From: an uncultured Acetobacteraceae bacterium | GTDB taxonomy: Bacteria > Pseudomonadota > Alphaproteobacteria > Acetobacterales > Acetobacteraceae | Length of the DNA: 64,000 nucleotides | Assembly (NCBI GenBank): GCA_946476985.1 | Contig: CAMKWS010000002.1 | Span: forward strand, 185,958-249,957 | Direction of reading: 5' to 3' | Shown: positions 46,239 through 55,717 of the stretch, piece by piece | How the letters are laid out: each line of letters starts with the position of its first letter | Position numbering within the stretch: position 1 is the first letter of the stretch | Notes under the pieces: model-generated | Database searches by the model: none | The model's input: the letters and a program-made list of their open reading frames with translations, nothing else | What the model was told of the DNA's origin: nothing | Translations under genes and position numbers: made by a program

Positions 46239-46574
46239 ATGGCCTCTTTTGGCATCTCCCCTGCTGCGGCGGCGCGTATTGCAGATATTATTAGCCAAAA
46301 ACCCAACCCCGAAAGCCTCGCTCTGCGCGTATCTGTTCTAGCGGGCGGCTGTAATGGGTTCCAATACCAATTTAAGCTCGTGTCAGACCGTAATGAGGAA
46401 GACCACCTCATTGAGCGCGAGGGGGCACGTGTGCTGATAGACCCCGATAGCTTCGAACTCCTTGATGGAGCCGAGCTGGACTTCATCGATAAACTCATGG
46501 GCGCACATTTTACCGTTAACAACCCCAATGCCGCCTCTGCTTGCGGCTGCGGCAGCAGCTTCTCGCTCGTTTAA
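46239..46574 (+). CDS. erpA: Iron-sulfur cluster insertion protein, ErpA/IscA family
   Basis: 111 residues from ATG 46239. The three-cysteine A-type carrier motif is visible as Cys38 in AGGCNGFQY and Cys102/Cys104 in CGCGSSF. It delivers Fe-S clusters to apo-proteins. The frame is open from an ATG at 46203, but GGAG nine bases before 46239 and the family length favour the shorter form. It lies 43 bases before xth on the same strand. Confidence 0.9.
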   Translation: MASFGISPAAAARIADIISQKPNPESLALRVSVLAGGCNGFQYQFKLVSDRNEEDHLIEREGARVLIDPDSFELLDGAELDFIDKLMGAHFTVNNPNAASACGCGSSFSLV

Positions 46575-46617
46575 CTCCCCCTCTTATCTGTACTATTAGC
46601 GGAGCCCACGTTTCTTC

Positions 46618-47388
46618 ATGTCTCTCACCTTTGCCAGCTGGAACATTAATTCAATCCGCACTCGTGCCCATCTGGTAAAAGATTGGCTAGATCGCCACCC
46701 AGAATGTGCCTTACTCGGGCTTCAAGAGATCAAATGCGAAGAGCATCAATTCCCTACCTTATTTGAAGAGGCTGGGCTGCATGTCGCTGTTTGCGGGCAA
46801 AAAGCTTATAATGGGGTCGCTTTTATTAGCCGCTACCCGCTAAAAATTACCAATGACCACCTCCCCGGCTTTAAAGATAGCTCAGCACGTTATATCGAAG
46901 CCGAAATTGACGATGTTATTATCGGAAATTTATACCTGCCTAATGGAAACTCCGGTGGAGACGCAGGCTTCGCAAAAAAGCTCAACTTCTTTGAAGCTCT
47001 GCATCAACGCTCTCTTACCTTACAAAAGGAAGGGCGTGCCTTTGCATTTATCGGCGACTACAATGTGTGCCCGGATGATAAAGATTACGCACCCAAAGCT
47101 CTTTCCCCTTCCGATGCCCTCCTCCGCCCTGAAAGCCGTGCTGGCTTCCACACCCTGCTATGGTCTGGGCTAACAGACGCTCTACGCAGCATCCATCCCA
47201 TAGGACAATATTACACCTTTTGGGATTACCAAGCCGGGGCATACCAACGTAACTCTGGCCTACGCATCGACCATGCTCTGCTTTCACCTAAGCTCGCCGA
47301 CAGACTACAGAGCTTCACCATTGATAAGGACGAACGCGGACGAGAAAAACCCTCCGACCATGTGCCAATTATCGTCACGTTAGATTAA
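46618..47388 (+). CDS. xth: Exodeoxyribonuclease III
   Basis: 256 residues. SWNINSIRTR, LLGLQEIKCEEHQFP (metal Glu), IGDYNVCP, YTFWDYQAGAYQRNSGLRIDH and the terminal SDHVPIIVTL are the ExoIII/AP endonuclease motifs. It cleaves abasic sites in base excision repair. It ends in a strong terminator. Confidence 0.95.
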   Translation: MSLTFASWNINSIRTRAHLVKDWLDRHPECALLGLQEIKCEEHQFPTLFEEAGLHVAVCGQKAYNGVAFISRYPLKITNDHLPGFKDSSARYIEAEIDDVIIGNLYLPNGNSGGDAGFAKKLNFFEALHQRSLTLQKEGRAFAFIGDYNVCPDDKDYAPKALSPSDALLRPESRAGFHTLLWSGLTDALRSIHPIGQYYTFWDYQAGAYQRNSGLRIDHALLSPKLADRLQSFTIDKDERGREKPSDHVPIIVTLD

Positions 47389-47420
47389 ATTTATCTCCCA
47401 TAAGGAATTCATAACCCACA

Positions 47421-47458
47421 AAAAGAATGTTCAGATTAATTTCTGAACATTCTTTTTT
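47421..47458 (+). terminator. Rho-independent terminator of xth
   Basis: A perfect 15-bp stem (47421-47435 with 47442-47456), 6-base loop, followed by a run of T. Confidence 0.9.
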
Positions 47459-47626
47459 TATGTTCTTCCGTCTCATTCCCCCTAAAAATATGGCGTCCTA
47501 AAGGCTCTAAAACTTGAGCTATACCCTCAAAAACTATCTCCTTCGCCCCATATCTTTTCTCCTCTCCTGCTTGTTTTAGAAGCAAGACGTGAACACCCTA
47601 TTTTTCTTCTTCGTCACAAAAATGCC

Positions 47627-47655
47627 TTGAAATTAAAAATTATTTTAATATTAAA
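47627..47655 (+). promoter_or_regulatory. Candidate promoter of the TonB receptor gene
   Basis: TTGAAA (47627-47632), 17-base spacer and ATTAAA (47650-47655), about 40 bases before the start codon. The -10 half lies in a perfect 16-bp palindrome (47642-47657). Confidence 0.4.
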
Positions 47656-47657
47656 AT

Positions 47658-47672
47658 TGATTTTAATAATCA
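47658..47672 (+). promoter_or_regulatory. Possible Fur binding site
   Basis: A 7-1-7 dyad, TGATTTT-A-ATAATCA, with one mismatch between the arms and resemblance to the Fur core TGATAAT-N-ATTATCA. It sits just after the -10 candidate of a receptor gene likely used for iron uptake, where a repressor would act. Confidence 0.45.
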
Positions 47673-47692
47673 TTCCCAAATTATGAGGCGTC

Positions 47693-49927
47693 ATGCGTCC
47701 CTCCCTTTCCCTCTTGCTGACATGTTCCAACCTCGCCCTCCTTCCCCCTCTTACGAGCTGGCCTTCCACTGCTACGGCCCAGCCAACGCCGAACACCACT
47801 CCACAGGACTTATCCCCTCACGGCACAGCCTTCCCAAACGCAGCTTCTCACCCAACGGATAAGAAGCCCCATAAAAAAGAAAAAACGCACAAAAAATGGG
47901 AAGAGCGCATCCACGTATATGGGGATGGCCATAACAGCTACAGTGCAGATGAAAGCAGCATCGGAGACAAAACCGGTGTCTCCTTTCTCCAACAAACACA
48001 AACAACTCATGTCATTACGCACCAGACCATCGAGGACCTTGCGCCACAGACAATGGAAGATGTTGCCAAATATGTCCCGGGTATAACGATTGGCAATAGC
48101 TTTGGTGGTACGCAAGATAGTCTTCTAAAACGCGGTTTTGGTGGGCCTGATGATGGCTCCGTACTGCGTGACGGCGTGCGTATGCCAATTGGCCGCAATT
48201 TTGACCCCGCCACAACAGAGCGTGTCGAAGTCCTCAAAGGACCCGCTTCTCTCTTTTACGGGATGCAAGAACCGGGTGGGGTGATTAACATCATCACCAA
48301 ACAACCCCGCAAAAAATGGGGGGCTGCGATCAATACCTCTTGGGCCTCTCTTGGTGGGGGCTCCGGTAATATCGATTTAGGTGGCCCTCTTCTACAAAAT
48401 AAAGAACTCACCTTCCGCCTGATTGCTGGATACAAAAACGAGAATTACTGGCGCAATTTTGGGGCAAATAAACAAAAGCTCATTGCTCCGACCTTCCAGT
48501 ATGAACATAACCGCCTCAAAATGGACCTCTCATACCAATGGGAGGATTACCGCAACGTGCTCGACCGCGGGGCCTTCTTTTATAACGGGCAGAATATTAG
48601 CTCCCGTAAATATCGCCTTGATGAACATTGGGCTTCAGATTACGGCACACGCAACTTGCTTACCGGAGCTGTGCAATATCGCCTCACCCAACATGATAAA
48701 TTGCGCCTCTCCAGCGGTTGGACAGAAGATAACTACCATGACCTCCAAGCAGACCCGAACTCATATGACCCCAAAACAGGTATTCTAAAACGGCGCTTCC
48801 GTAGCAATACCGGCACATTACGAACCAATAGCTATGTTGCTTTAGATTATCTGGCAGAACATAGATGGCTTGGGATGATGCATAAAGTCGCCCTTGGAGG
48901 TGATTATGAAAACCGCCGTATCACTCAAGGCACCTTCCTCACCGGGGCGACCGTTGGCGGCTTTAGTCCTGCCGCTCCTGTCTATGGCCAGCTTGCGATA
49001 AATGGTATGGATGACAAATCGCTCGGCTATTTCCGCACACGCATTAATAGCGCTTCTTTCTATGTAAAAGACAATATCCAGCTTGGTCATGGCATCACTA
49101 TCTCTCCCGGTGTGCGCTACCAATGGTTCCACTATTCTTACGGTGGGAAAGAACCTTTTGTAAAAACGACGGATTCCTCTTACTCCAAGCCGCTGCCTTT
49201 TATTGGCATTGTTTACCAGCCCACAAAACATCTCTCCCTCTTTGGGGATTATTCACAGTCCTACAACCCCAACCAGCTCTCTCCGGGGACCGTCCTTGGC
49301 GGGGGGTATAAACCCACAAGTGGACGGCAATTTGAGGTGGGCGCACGCTACCAAAAAGGCTTCCTCACCGCAGATGTCGCCCTCTATAATATTCATAAGA
49401 AGAATGTGCAGCAGACAGACGGCCAAACTACGACAGGTGCGCTCATCCAGCGTCTTTCCGGCCTTGTTGGGTCCAAAGGTGTGGAAGCTGAAATCAATGG
49501 CCGCCTCTCCAAACATTGGAACATCATCACCAATTACGCTTACACCTACGCTCGCACCATCAAAGACCAACCTTCCACGGCTGGTAAACAACTCGCCAAT
49601 GTGGCCCGCCATACGGGTGGTGGCTATCTCACCTACCAAAAAGGCTTTCACTGGCATGAATCCACCCTACGTCTTGGAGTAGGGGCACGTTATGTAGGCC
49701 GCCGCGCCGGTGATGCACGCAATAGCTTCTGGCTCCCCGGCTATGCCACAGTAGATCTTTTCGCAGCATGGAAGATGAAAAAATTCTACGGCCATGCCAC
49801 CACCTTGCAGGTAAATGCCGAGAACATTGCTAATAAAGCTTATTTCATCTCCAGCTCTGGAGCCAATACACGTGTCTCTTGGGGGCAAGGGCGGACCATT
49901 CGTGTCAATATCGGGGTCGCACTCTAA
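47693..49927 (+). CDS. TonB-dependent siderophore-type receptor
   Basis: 744 residues. A signal peptide ends near residue 29 (STATAQ). A low-complexity segment follows (~50-70) that is unusually rich in Lys and His (KKPHKKEKTHKKWEER). The plug domain has the TonB-box-like ERIHVYG region, VTGVSFLQQTQTTHV-type start, VAKYVPGIT and RVEVLKGPASLFYG with GGVINIITKQP. A 22-stranded barrel ends in RVNIGVAL, whose last residue is not aromatic. The barrel and plug resemble ferric-siderophore receptors. The ligand is unknown. GAGG five bases before the ATG sets the start. Confidence 0.9.
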   Translation: MRPSLSLLLTCSNLALLPPLTSWPSTATAQPTPNTTPQDLSPHGTAFPNAASHPTDKKPHKKEKTHKKWEERIHVYGDGHNSYSADESSIGDKTGVSFLQQTQTTHVITHQTIEDLAPQTMEDVAKYVPGITIGNSFGGTQDSLLKRGFGGPDDGSVLRDGVRMPIGRNFDPATTERVEVLKGPASLFYGMQEPGGVINIITKQPRKKWGAAINTSWASLGGGSGNIDLGGPLLQNKELTFRLIAGYKNENYWRNFGANKQKLIAPTFQYEHNRLKMDLSYQWEDYRNVLDRGAFFYNGQNISSRKYRLDEHWASDYGTRNLLTGAVQYRLTQHDKLRLSSGWTEDNYHDLQADPNSYDPKTGILKRRFRSNTGTLRTNSYVALDYLAEHRWLGMMHKVALGGDYENRRITQGTFLTGATVGGFSPAAPVYGQLAINGMDDKSLGYFRTRINSASFYVKDNIQLGHGITISPGVRYQWFHYSYGGKEPFVKTTDSSYSKPLPFIGIVYQPTKHLSLFGDYSQSYNPNQLSPGTVLGGGYKPTSGRQFEVGARYQKGFLTADVALYNIHKKNVQQTDGQTTTGALIQRLSGLVGSKGVEAEINGRLSKHWNIITNYAYTYARTIKDQPSTAGKQLANVARHTGGGYLTYQKGFHWHESTLRLGVGARYVGRRAGDARNSFWLPGYATVDLFAAWKMKKFYGHATTLQVNAENIANKAYFISSSGANTRVSWGQGRTIRVNIGVAL

Positions 49928-49978
49928 CGGCCCAGCTATGCGCCCCTTCTCGGCTTACCCCCAAAAAAGATGAACATA

Positions 49979-50012
49979 AAAAAGGCCGGGTCCTCTCAGA
50001 CCCGGCCTTTTT
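49979..50012. terminator. Bidirectional terminator between the TonB receptor gene and aspS
   Basis: A perfect 14-bp stem (49979-49992 with 49999-50012) around a 6-base loop, A-rich on one flank and T-rich on the other. Confidence 0.92.
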
Positions 50013-50033
50013 AAAACTCTTAAACCTCTATGC

Positions 50034-51839
50034 TCAGCTTTTCGCTGTGGAAGAAGAAGGCTTTGGTTTTGGTAGATCCAGCTTCAAGGAAAGCTCCTTA
50101 AGACGAGCTGGCTCCACAGGTGCTGGGGCTTCCATCATCAAATCTTCACCACTCTGATTGAGTGGGAAAAGAATCACTTCACGAATATTCGGCTCATCAG
50201 CCAACAGCATGACGATACGGTCCACACCTGGAGCCGCACCACCATGTGGCGGCGCACCGTAACGGAAGGCATTCAACATCCCACCAAAACGAGCTTCAAC
50301 CACCTCAGGGCCGTAGCCTGCAATCTCAAACGCACGCAGCATCACATCTGGAAGATGGTTACGCACCGCACCAGAAGACAGCTCCACACCATTACACACG
50401 ATATCATACTGATACGCTTTAATGGTCAGCGGGTCTTGCGTGTTAAGAGCCTCTAGCCCGCCCTGCGGCATAGAGAATGGGTTATGTGAGAAGTCAATCT
50501 CACCTGTTTCCTCATTCCGCTCATACATGGGGAAATCCACCACCCAGCAGAAGCGGAAGGCATTTTGCTCAATCAACTCCAGCTCGGTTGCAACCTTGGT
50601 GCGGACAACACCAGAGAATTTCACAACCTCATCGCCCTTGCCTGCCGCAAAGAAGACAGCATCCCCAGCCTTCAAGCCGCAAATCTCACGGATCTTCTCG
50701 ACACGGTCGGCTTCCAGATTCTTCGCAATCGGGCCTTTACCACCTTCTTCTTCGAAGATGATGTAACCTAGGCCACCAGCGCCTTGGTCACGGGCCCAAT
50801 TATTCAACTTATCAAAGAAGCCACGAGGACGGTCCCCCGCACCCGGTGCTGGGATAGCACGCACTTGCCCGCCAGATGCTGCAATACGTGCAAACAAGCC
50901 AAAGCCAGAATCTGCAAACTGCTCGGTAACATCTTTAATAATCAATGGGTTCCGCAGATCAGGCTTATCAGAACCATAATCCCGCATAGCATCTGCATAC
51001 GCAATGCGTGGGAACGCCCCATCAGTAATCTTCCACCCTTCTGGAGTGAATTCATTAAACACGCCAGCCAGAACAGGCTCTAGCACGCCAAAGATATCTT
51101 CCTGTGTGGCAAAAGACATCTCAAAATCAAGCTGGTAGAACTCACCTGGGCTACGGTCCGCACGAGATGCTTCATCACGGAAGCAAGGCGCAATCTGGAA
51201 GTAACGGTCAAATCCCGCCACCATCGCGAGCTGTTTAAATTGCTGCGGCGCCTGTGGCAAAGCGTAGAACTTACCTGGATGTAGACGTGCAGGCACAAGG
51301 AAGTCACGCGCACCTTCTGGGGAAGACGCTGTAAGAATTGGCGTTTGGAACTCCGTAAAGCCCTGCTCCACCATGCGGCGGCGTAAGCTAGTGATCACTT
51401 GGCTCCGCAGCAGAATATTGCGGTGCATCTTCTCACGGCGCAGATCGATATAACGATATTTCAGGCGGAGATCCTCAGGATAGTTCTCCTGCCCTGCCAC
51501 TTGGAAAGGCAGAACCTCTGCGCTTGACTGCACAATAATCTCTGCGGCACGCAGTTCAATATCGCCTGTCGGTAAGTTGGGATTGCGTTGGCCATCTTCA
51601 CGCACCACAACCTCACCACTAACGGTAATAACGCTCTCCACGCGCAGGCGCTCTGCCTTCGCAAGAAGTTCACCACCGGCAGGCACAACCACCTGTGTTA
51701 CACCATAGCTGTCGCGTAGGTCGATAAAGAGCAAGCCACCGTGGTCACGCTTACTATGAATCCACCCAGATAACCGTACGGTCTTGCCCGCATCATCAGC
51801 GCGCAGGGCGTCACAAGTATGGGTACGGTACTGGTGCAT
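50034..51839 (-). CDS. aspS: Aspartate-tRNA ligase
   Basis: 601 residues. OB-fold anticodon domain (~1-105: [23 protein letters not shown]), then the class II core with [44 protein letters not shown] (motif 2), a GAD insertion and [10 protein letters not shown] (motif 3). The bacterial-type length suggests it may also serve Asn-tRNA if AsnRS is absent. The start is ATG 51839 ([13 protein letters not shown]); the frame is open to a TTG at 51848. Confidence 0.97.
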   Translation of the reverse strand: MHQYRTHTCDALRADDAGKTVRLSGWIHSKRDHGGLLFIDLRDSYGVTQVVVPAGGELLAKAERLRVESVITVSGEVVVREDGQRNPNLPTGDIELRAAEIIVQSSAEVLPFQVAGQENYPEDLRLKYRYIDLRREKMHRNILLRSQVITSLRRRMVEQGFTEFQTPILTASSPEGARDFLVPARLHPGKFYALPQAPQQFKQLAMVAGFDRYFQIAPCFRDEASRADRSPGEFYQLDFEMSFATQEDIFGVLEPVLAGVFNEFTPEGWKITDGAFPRIAYADAMRDYGSDKPDLRNPLIIKDVTEQFADSGFGLFARIAASGGQVRAIPAPGAGDRPRGFFDKLNNWARDQGAGGLGYIIFEEEGGKGPIAKNLEADRVEKIREICGLKAGDAVFFAAGKGDEVVKFSGVVRTKVATELELIEQNAFRFCWVVDFPMYERNEETGEIDFSHNPFSMPQGGLEALNTQDPLTIKAYQYDIVCNGVELSSGAVRNHLPDVMLRAFEIAGYGPEVVEARFGGMLNAFRYGAPPHGGAAPGVDRIVMLLADEPNIREVILFPLNQSGEDLMMEAPAPVEPARLKELSLKLDLPKPKPSSSTAKS

Positions 51840-51914
51840 GAAACTCAAACCTCATTCATTCTACGCGGCTTTTGCAGCCTATACGCAACACAGCCCCTCT
51901 GGGCCACGAAAAAT

Positions 51915-51938
51915 CTTTAAGAGGGGTTCTATCTTAAA
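51915..51938 (-). terminator. Weak AT-rich hairpin after the Rieske-FAD gene
   Basis: TTTAAGA (51916-51922) and TCTTAAA (51932-51938) pair; on the minus strand GATTTTT follows. All A/T-rich, so weak. Confidence 0.3.
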
Positions 51939-51988
51939 AGGTCTTTTCGCCCAAGCTTCTATTCCCCTCTTATTCTCCTACCCTAAAT

Positions 51989-53578
51989 TCACAGGAGAAA
52001 TGAATTGATCTCTTTTGCCACAAAGGTATCAAAATCTACAGCAGCCCGCGCCATATCTGCAGCGCGCCCTGCCGATACAAGGGCAACCACTTTAGAGCCT
52101 TTAAGATACACAGCCATAAAGTCGAAATTGCTCAACGTACCTTCAATAAAGACCCGATCAAAAGAATCGCCCCAGCCAAGATACTCAATCTTTTTGCCAA
52201 ACTGCTGAGTCCAATACCACGGCATCGGCATGGCTTGTTTGGGCAGACCTAAAATACTCCGTGCTGCAAGGCGCCCTTGGGTCTGGGCCGGCCGCCAATG
52301 TTCAACACGGCAACTCACACCACCACGACGGATAACCGCAACATCGCCTGCAGCGTAAACCCCTGCTTGAACTTTCATGTCCTCATCAACGGCAATGCCC
52401 TTAATTTCAGCATTCTTATCAAGCCGCATGAAATCACAATTTGCTTCATTCCCTACAGAGACCAACACATGAGAACATGGCAGTTTCATGCCATCGCTAA
52501 GCTCTACCCCTTCAACACTCTCTGTGCCGTAAATCTCTTTCACAGAAGCATCATTAATGAAGGCGACGCCGTTATCTGTATGCAACTTTAAGAGCGTCTG
52601 TCCGACTTCACGCCCCCATTGGTCTTCCAACGGAACAGGAATATCTGGCATAATCACTGTCACGCCAGCACCTTTTTGCCGCAGAGCAGACGCTGTCTCT
52701 AATGTTGTCAGCCCATTTCCAATAAGAATAACAGCCTGATCACCCGTAATCTCACGCGCAATACGCTGTGCATCTTGCTGTGTGTGCAGCGTTAAAACAC
52801 CTTCAAGCTGCACACCAGGAATCTCCGGCAAAATAGGACGACTACCCGTCGCAATGAGGAGATTCTCTGCACTAAAGCTACGCCCATCTTCTAGCAGAAC
52901 ACTCCGGGCCCGCTTATTTAGCGACTTAACAGAACCATTAATGCGTACAACATCATGCTCTGCATAAAAATTTTCGTTTAACAGCAATGACGCCTGTACT
53001 TTTTCTGGATCACCCAGAAAAATTCCCTTGCTCAATGCTGTACGATCATATGGTGGAATACCCTCATCCCCAATGAGAGTAATCTTACCCGCAAAACCTT
53101 CATCTCTCAGAGTATAAAGGGCACTTGCCGCTGCGGCACCACCGCCAATGACAAGAACAGATGAATCCTCCATCTTCGCCGTTGGTGCTTTCCGCGTGAA
53201 AGGTGTAACCCCTACCAGAACACGCCCTTCGACCACACGCACAGGGAACACAGGCAAAGGCGCAAAAGAGACAGGCTCTTTCACCCGGCCGTCATTTACA
53301 CCAAAAACACCCTTGTGCCAGGGGCAAACGATAACATCGCCATGCACAGGGCTTTTGCAATGCACACGCCCCCGGAATTTTGCCCCTTTATGTGGACAAC
53401 GCCCTCCCAGAGCATGCACCTCTCCCCCACGACGAACCAACGCAATTGGCTGACCTTTCAACGTTACAGGGAGGACTTCTCCTTCGATAATATCCTCAAG
53501 AGCAGCTACGTCATACAGTGTATGATCGGGCAGTTCTTGGCCAGACTCTTTGGCATCAAGCTCGGCGGAAACTTCCAT
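51989..53578 (-). CDS. Rieske-domain FAD/NAD(P)H oxidoreductase (AIF-like)
   Basis: 529 residues. An N-terminal Rieske domain (~20-125) has Cys61-His63 in CPHKG and Cys85-His88 in CPWHKG, ligands of a 2Fe-2S cluster. A pyridine nucleotide-disulfide oxidoreductase fold follows: VIGGGAAAASAL (FAD), a second Rossmann site around VILIGNGLTTLETASAL, and VYAAGDVAVI. This Rieske-plus-AIF architecture is found in ferredoxin reductase-like and AIFL proteins. Electron acceptor unknown. It lies alone between aspS and a DUF2076 gene. Confidence 0.9.
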   Translation of the reverse strand: MEVSAELDAKESGQELPDHTLYDVAALEDIIEGEVLPVTLKGQPIALVRRGGEVHALGGRCPHKGAKFRGRVHCKSPVHGDVIVCPWHKGVFGVNDGRVKEPVSFAPLPVFPVRVVEGRVLVGVTPFTRKAPTAKMEDSSVLVIGGGAAAASALYTLRDEGFAGKITLIGDEGIPPYDRTALSKGIFLGDPEKVQASLLLNENFYAEHDVVRINGSVKSLNKRARSVLLEDGRSFSAENLLIATGSRPILPEIPGVQLEGVLTLHTQQDAQRIAREITGDQAVILIGNGLTTLETASALRQKGAGVTVIMPDIPVPLEDQWGREVGQTLLKLHTDNGVAFINDASVKEIYGTESVEGVELSDGMKLPCSHVLVSVGNEANCDFMRLDKNAEIKGIAVDEDMKVQAGVYAAGDVAVIRRGGVSCRVEHWRPAQTQGRLAARSILGLPKQAMPMPWYWTQQFGKKIEYLGWGDSFDRVFIEGTLSNFDFMAVYLKGSKVVALVSAGRAADMARAAVDFDTFVAKEINSFLL

Positions 53579-53693
53579 AAAACGGGTACCTAACTACTCT
53601 GAGGATCAATCATCTAAAAAGCATTCATAAAGAACGCAGCGCAAACCGCAAAGATGGCGAAGAAGATTTTCCCACCATCTCTACCATTTTATA

Positions 53694-54542
53694 TCAGAAA
53701 AACTCATCATCCATAGCGCCATCATCGCTGCCGAAGCGCTCGCCAAAATCACTTTCATCAGCCTGTGGCAATGGTTCTTGAGGGCCAAAATCCTGCGGCA
53801 TAAAACCGCCACTTTCCGTCCCGGCTCCTGTAAAAGGATCGTTCCCTCCCCCTTCAAAGCCAGAAAATCCACCATCACCATAATTATTGATGATAGTCGT
53901 ATCACCTCCAGAAAAATCTCCGCTCGCTCCCTCATGACCAAAGCCACTTTCGTGGCCATGCCCACCTGAGAACAGACTTTCCAGAGCATTGGCGGCCATC
54001 ATCCCACCTGCGACCCCCGCCGCCGTAGAAAGGGCAGACCCCAAAAAGCCAGACCCCGAACGTGGGAACATGCCCGGCTGATAACCTGAAGGCTGAGCAT
54101 AAAAACCGCGACTAGCATCCGGTGCAGCAACTCCCGAGGCTGGCCCCCAGCCCGGTGGCAAAGACGCACCACGCGGTGGCGGACCAGAAGCCTGTCCACG
54201 CCCGAACAAACCTGAGAAAAAACCACCAGAAGATTGATTGCCTTGCGCCCCTTGTTGTGCCTGCTGCTGTAATTGAGCAACCTGCCCACGCGCCTGCTGA
54301 AGCTGGAACTCCAAATCCCGAATACGATTCTGTGCCTGTGCTAACGCTGCCTCTTGCACCACAGCAAGCTGGGTCACACGATATCGTGCTTCTGGGAAAC
54401 GCTGAAAATTCTCCGCAATAAAACTGTCAGCTTCCCGATCAATCGGCGGCAACGAAGCCAAGTTTTGCCCATTCGGCAAGCCTTGCCCCCCACCAACACG
54501 AGCAATAAACCGGCTGATTAGCTCACGTTCTTCGGAATTCAT
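53694..54542 (-). CDS. DUF2076 domain protein
   Basis: 282 residues. The N-terminal MNSEERELISRFIARV, the ESFIAENFQ-like region and a glutamine-rich coiled coil (~70-98, LEFQLQQARGQVAQLQQQAQQ) are the DUF2076 pattern. The rest is Gly/Phe/Pro-rich with a short hydrophobic stretch (~165-185) and an acidic, disordered-looking tail of GGG, DDG and EGG repeats. Family members are annotated as periplasmic or membrane-associated, but no signal peptide is obvious here. Function unknown. It is divergent from glyQ across ~280 bases. Confidence 0.8.
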   Translation of the reverse strand: MNSEERELISRFIARVGGGQGLPNGQNLASLPPIDREADSFIAENFQRFPEARYRVTQLAVVQEAALAQAQNRIRDLEFQLQQARGQVAQLQQQAQQGAQGNQSSGGFFSGLFGRGQASGPPPRGASLPPGWGPASGVAAPDASRGFYAQPSGYQPGMFPRSGSGFLGSALSTAAGVAGGMMAANALESLFSGGHGHESGFGHEGASGDFSGGDTTIINNYGDGGFSGFEGGGNDPFTGAGTESGGFMPQDFGPQEPLPQADESDFGERFGSDDGAMDDEFF

Positions 54543-54820
54543 AATGCTGCTGCCCTTTACAACTATTGCCCAGCGCCTGGCTTATTCATCTCATCTACTA
54601 GCCTGACGCCTAGCACAAGGAGGGCTTCCCCTCTCTTTACAGAGAAATATGATACAGCTCCCCCACCCCTGCAAGACCTCCGTTGATGAAGAGATGGTTA
54701 GATTTTAGAATATCTTTTGAGGCATTATAGCCCTTCACACATAAACTTCTTCGCCAAGCATAGATGTGCCGTCTAGAGATTAGCGTTATCATCCTGTAAG
54801 ATAAATCTATCATTACGTTA

Positions 54821-55717
54821 ATGGAGCCTAGTGAATTGTCCGCATCCCGGCCCCCCTGCTTTCAGGATCTGATCCTGCGCCTTCATCAATTCTGGTCACA
54901 GAAGGGCTGTGCCATTCTCCAGCCTTACGATACTGAGCTCGGGGCAGGCACGCTTTCACCGCACACAACATTACGTGCTTTGGGCCGCAAACCATGGGCT
55001 GCTGCTTATGTGCAGCCTTGCCGCCGCCCATCTGATGGCCGCTATGGGGAAAACCCCAACCGCCTGCAGCATTATTACCAATATCAGGTTCTCCTCAAAC
55101 CAACCCCACAGGAGAGCCAAGCACTCCTGCTAGAGAGCTACCGTGCCATTGGCATTGACCCCGACAAACACGATATTCGTTTTGTTGAAGATGACTGGGA
55201 AAATCCCACCATCGGCGCATGGGGACTTGGTTGGGAGGTATGGTGTGACGGAATGGAAGTCACACAATTTACCTATTTCCAACAAGTAGGTGGCATTCCA
55301 ACGGTCGTTCCCTCAACGGAACTCACCTACGGGCTAGAGCGCCTCGCGATGTATGTGCAGGGCGTTGAAAATGTTTATGACCTCGACTTTAACGGTCGTG
55401 GCCTCACCTATGGTGATGTCTTCCTTCGTGCGGAAAAAGACTATTCCCGCTATAATTTCGAGCTTGCAGACACATCTATGCTGCTCACTCAATTTAGCGC
55501 AGCAGAAGCTGAATCCATCCGCCTTTCAGAAGCAGGGGTGGCTCAACCAGCTTATGACCAATGCTTAAAAGCATCTCATTTATTTAACCTGCTTGATGCC
55601 CGCGGGGTGATCTCCGTTTCCGAACGTGCATCTTATATTGGGCGTGTGCGCACCTTAGCACGCGCCGCCTGTGAAGCATGGCTCGCCGGTGATGAGGAGG
55701 AAAACACCAATGGCTGA
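54821..55717 (+). CDS. glyQ: Glycine-tRNA ligase alpha subunit
   Basis: 298 residues. Catalytic subunit of the alpha2-beta2 enzyme: [64 protein letters not shown] and [12 protein letters not shown]. The start is ambiguous. ATG at 54821 has no ribosome binding site, whereas TTG at 54836 would have GGAG nine bases upstream and yield the MSAS-type N-terminus seen in relatives. glyS begins eight bases before its end. Confidence 0.97.
   Translation: MEPSELSASRPPCFQDLILRLHQFWSQKGCAILQPYDTELGAGTLSPHTTLRALGRKPWAAAYVQPCRRPSDGRYGENPNRLQHYYQYQVLLKPTPQESQALLLESYRAIGIDPDKHDIRFVEDDWENPTIGAWGLGWEVWCDGMEVTQFTYFQQVGGIPTVVPSTELTYGLERLAMYVQGVENVYDLDFNGRGLTYGDVFLRAEKDYSRYNFELADTSMLLTQFSAAEAESIRLSEAGVAQPAYDQCLKASHLFNLLDARGVISVSERASYIGRVRTLARAACEAWLAGDEEENTNG

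Larger units (their letters stand above)
47389..47692. other. Intergenic region between xth and the TonB receptor gene
   Basis: 304 bases. The left part is a perfect terminator. The right ~70 bases are extremely AT-rich and hold a promoter candidate, a 16-bp palindrome and a possible Fur site before the receptor gene. No reading frame of note. Confidence 0.6.
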
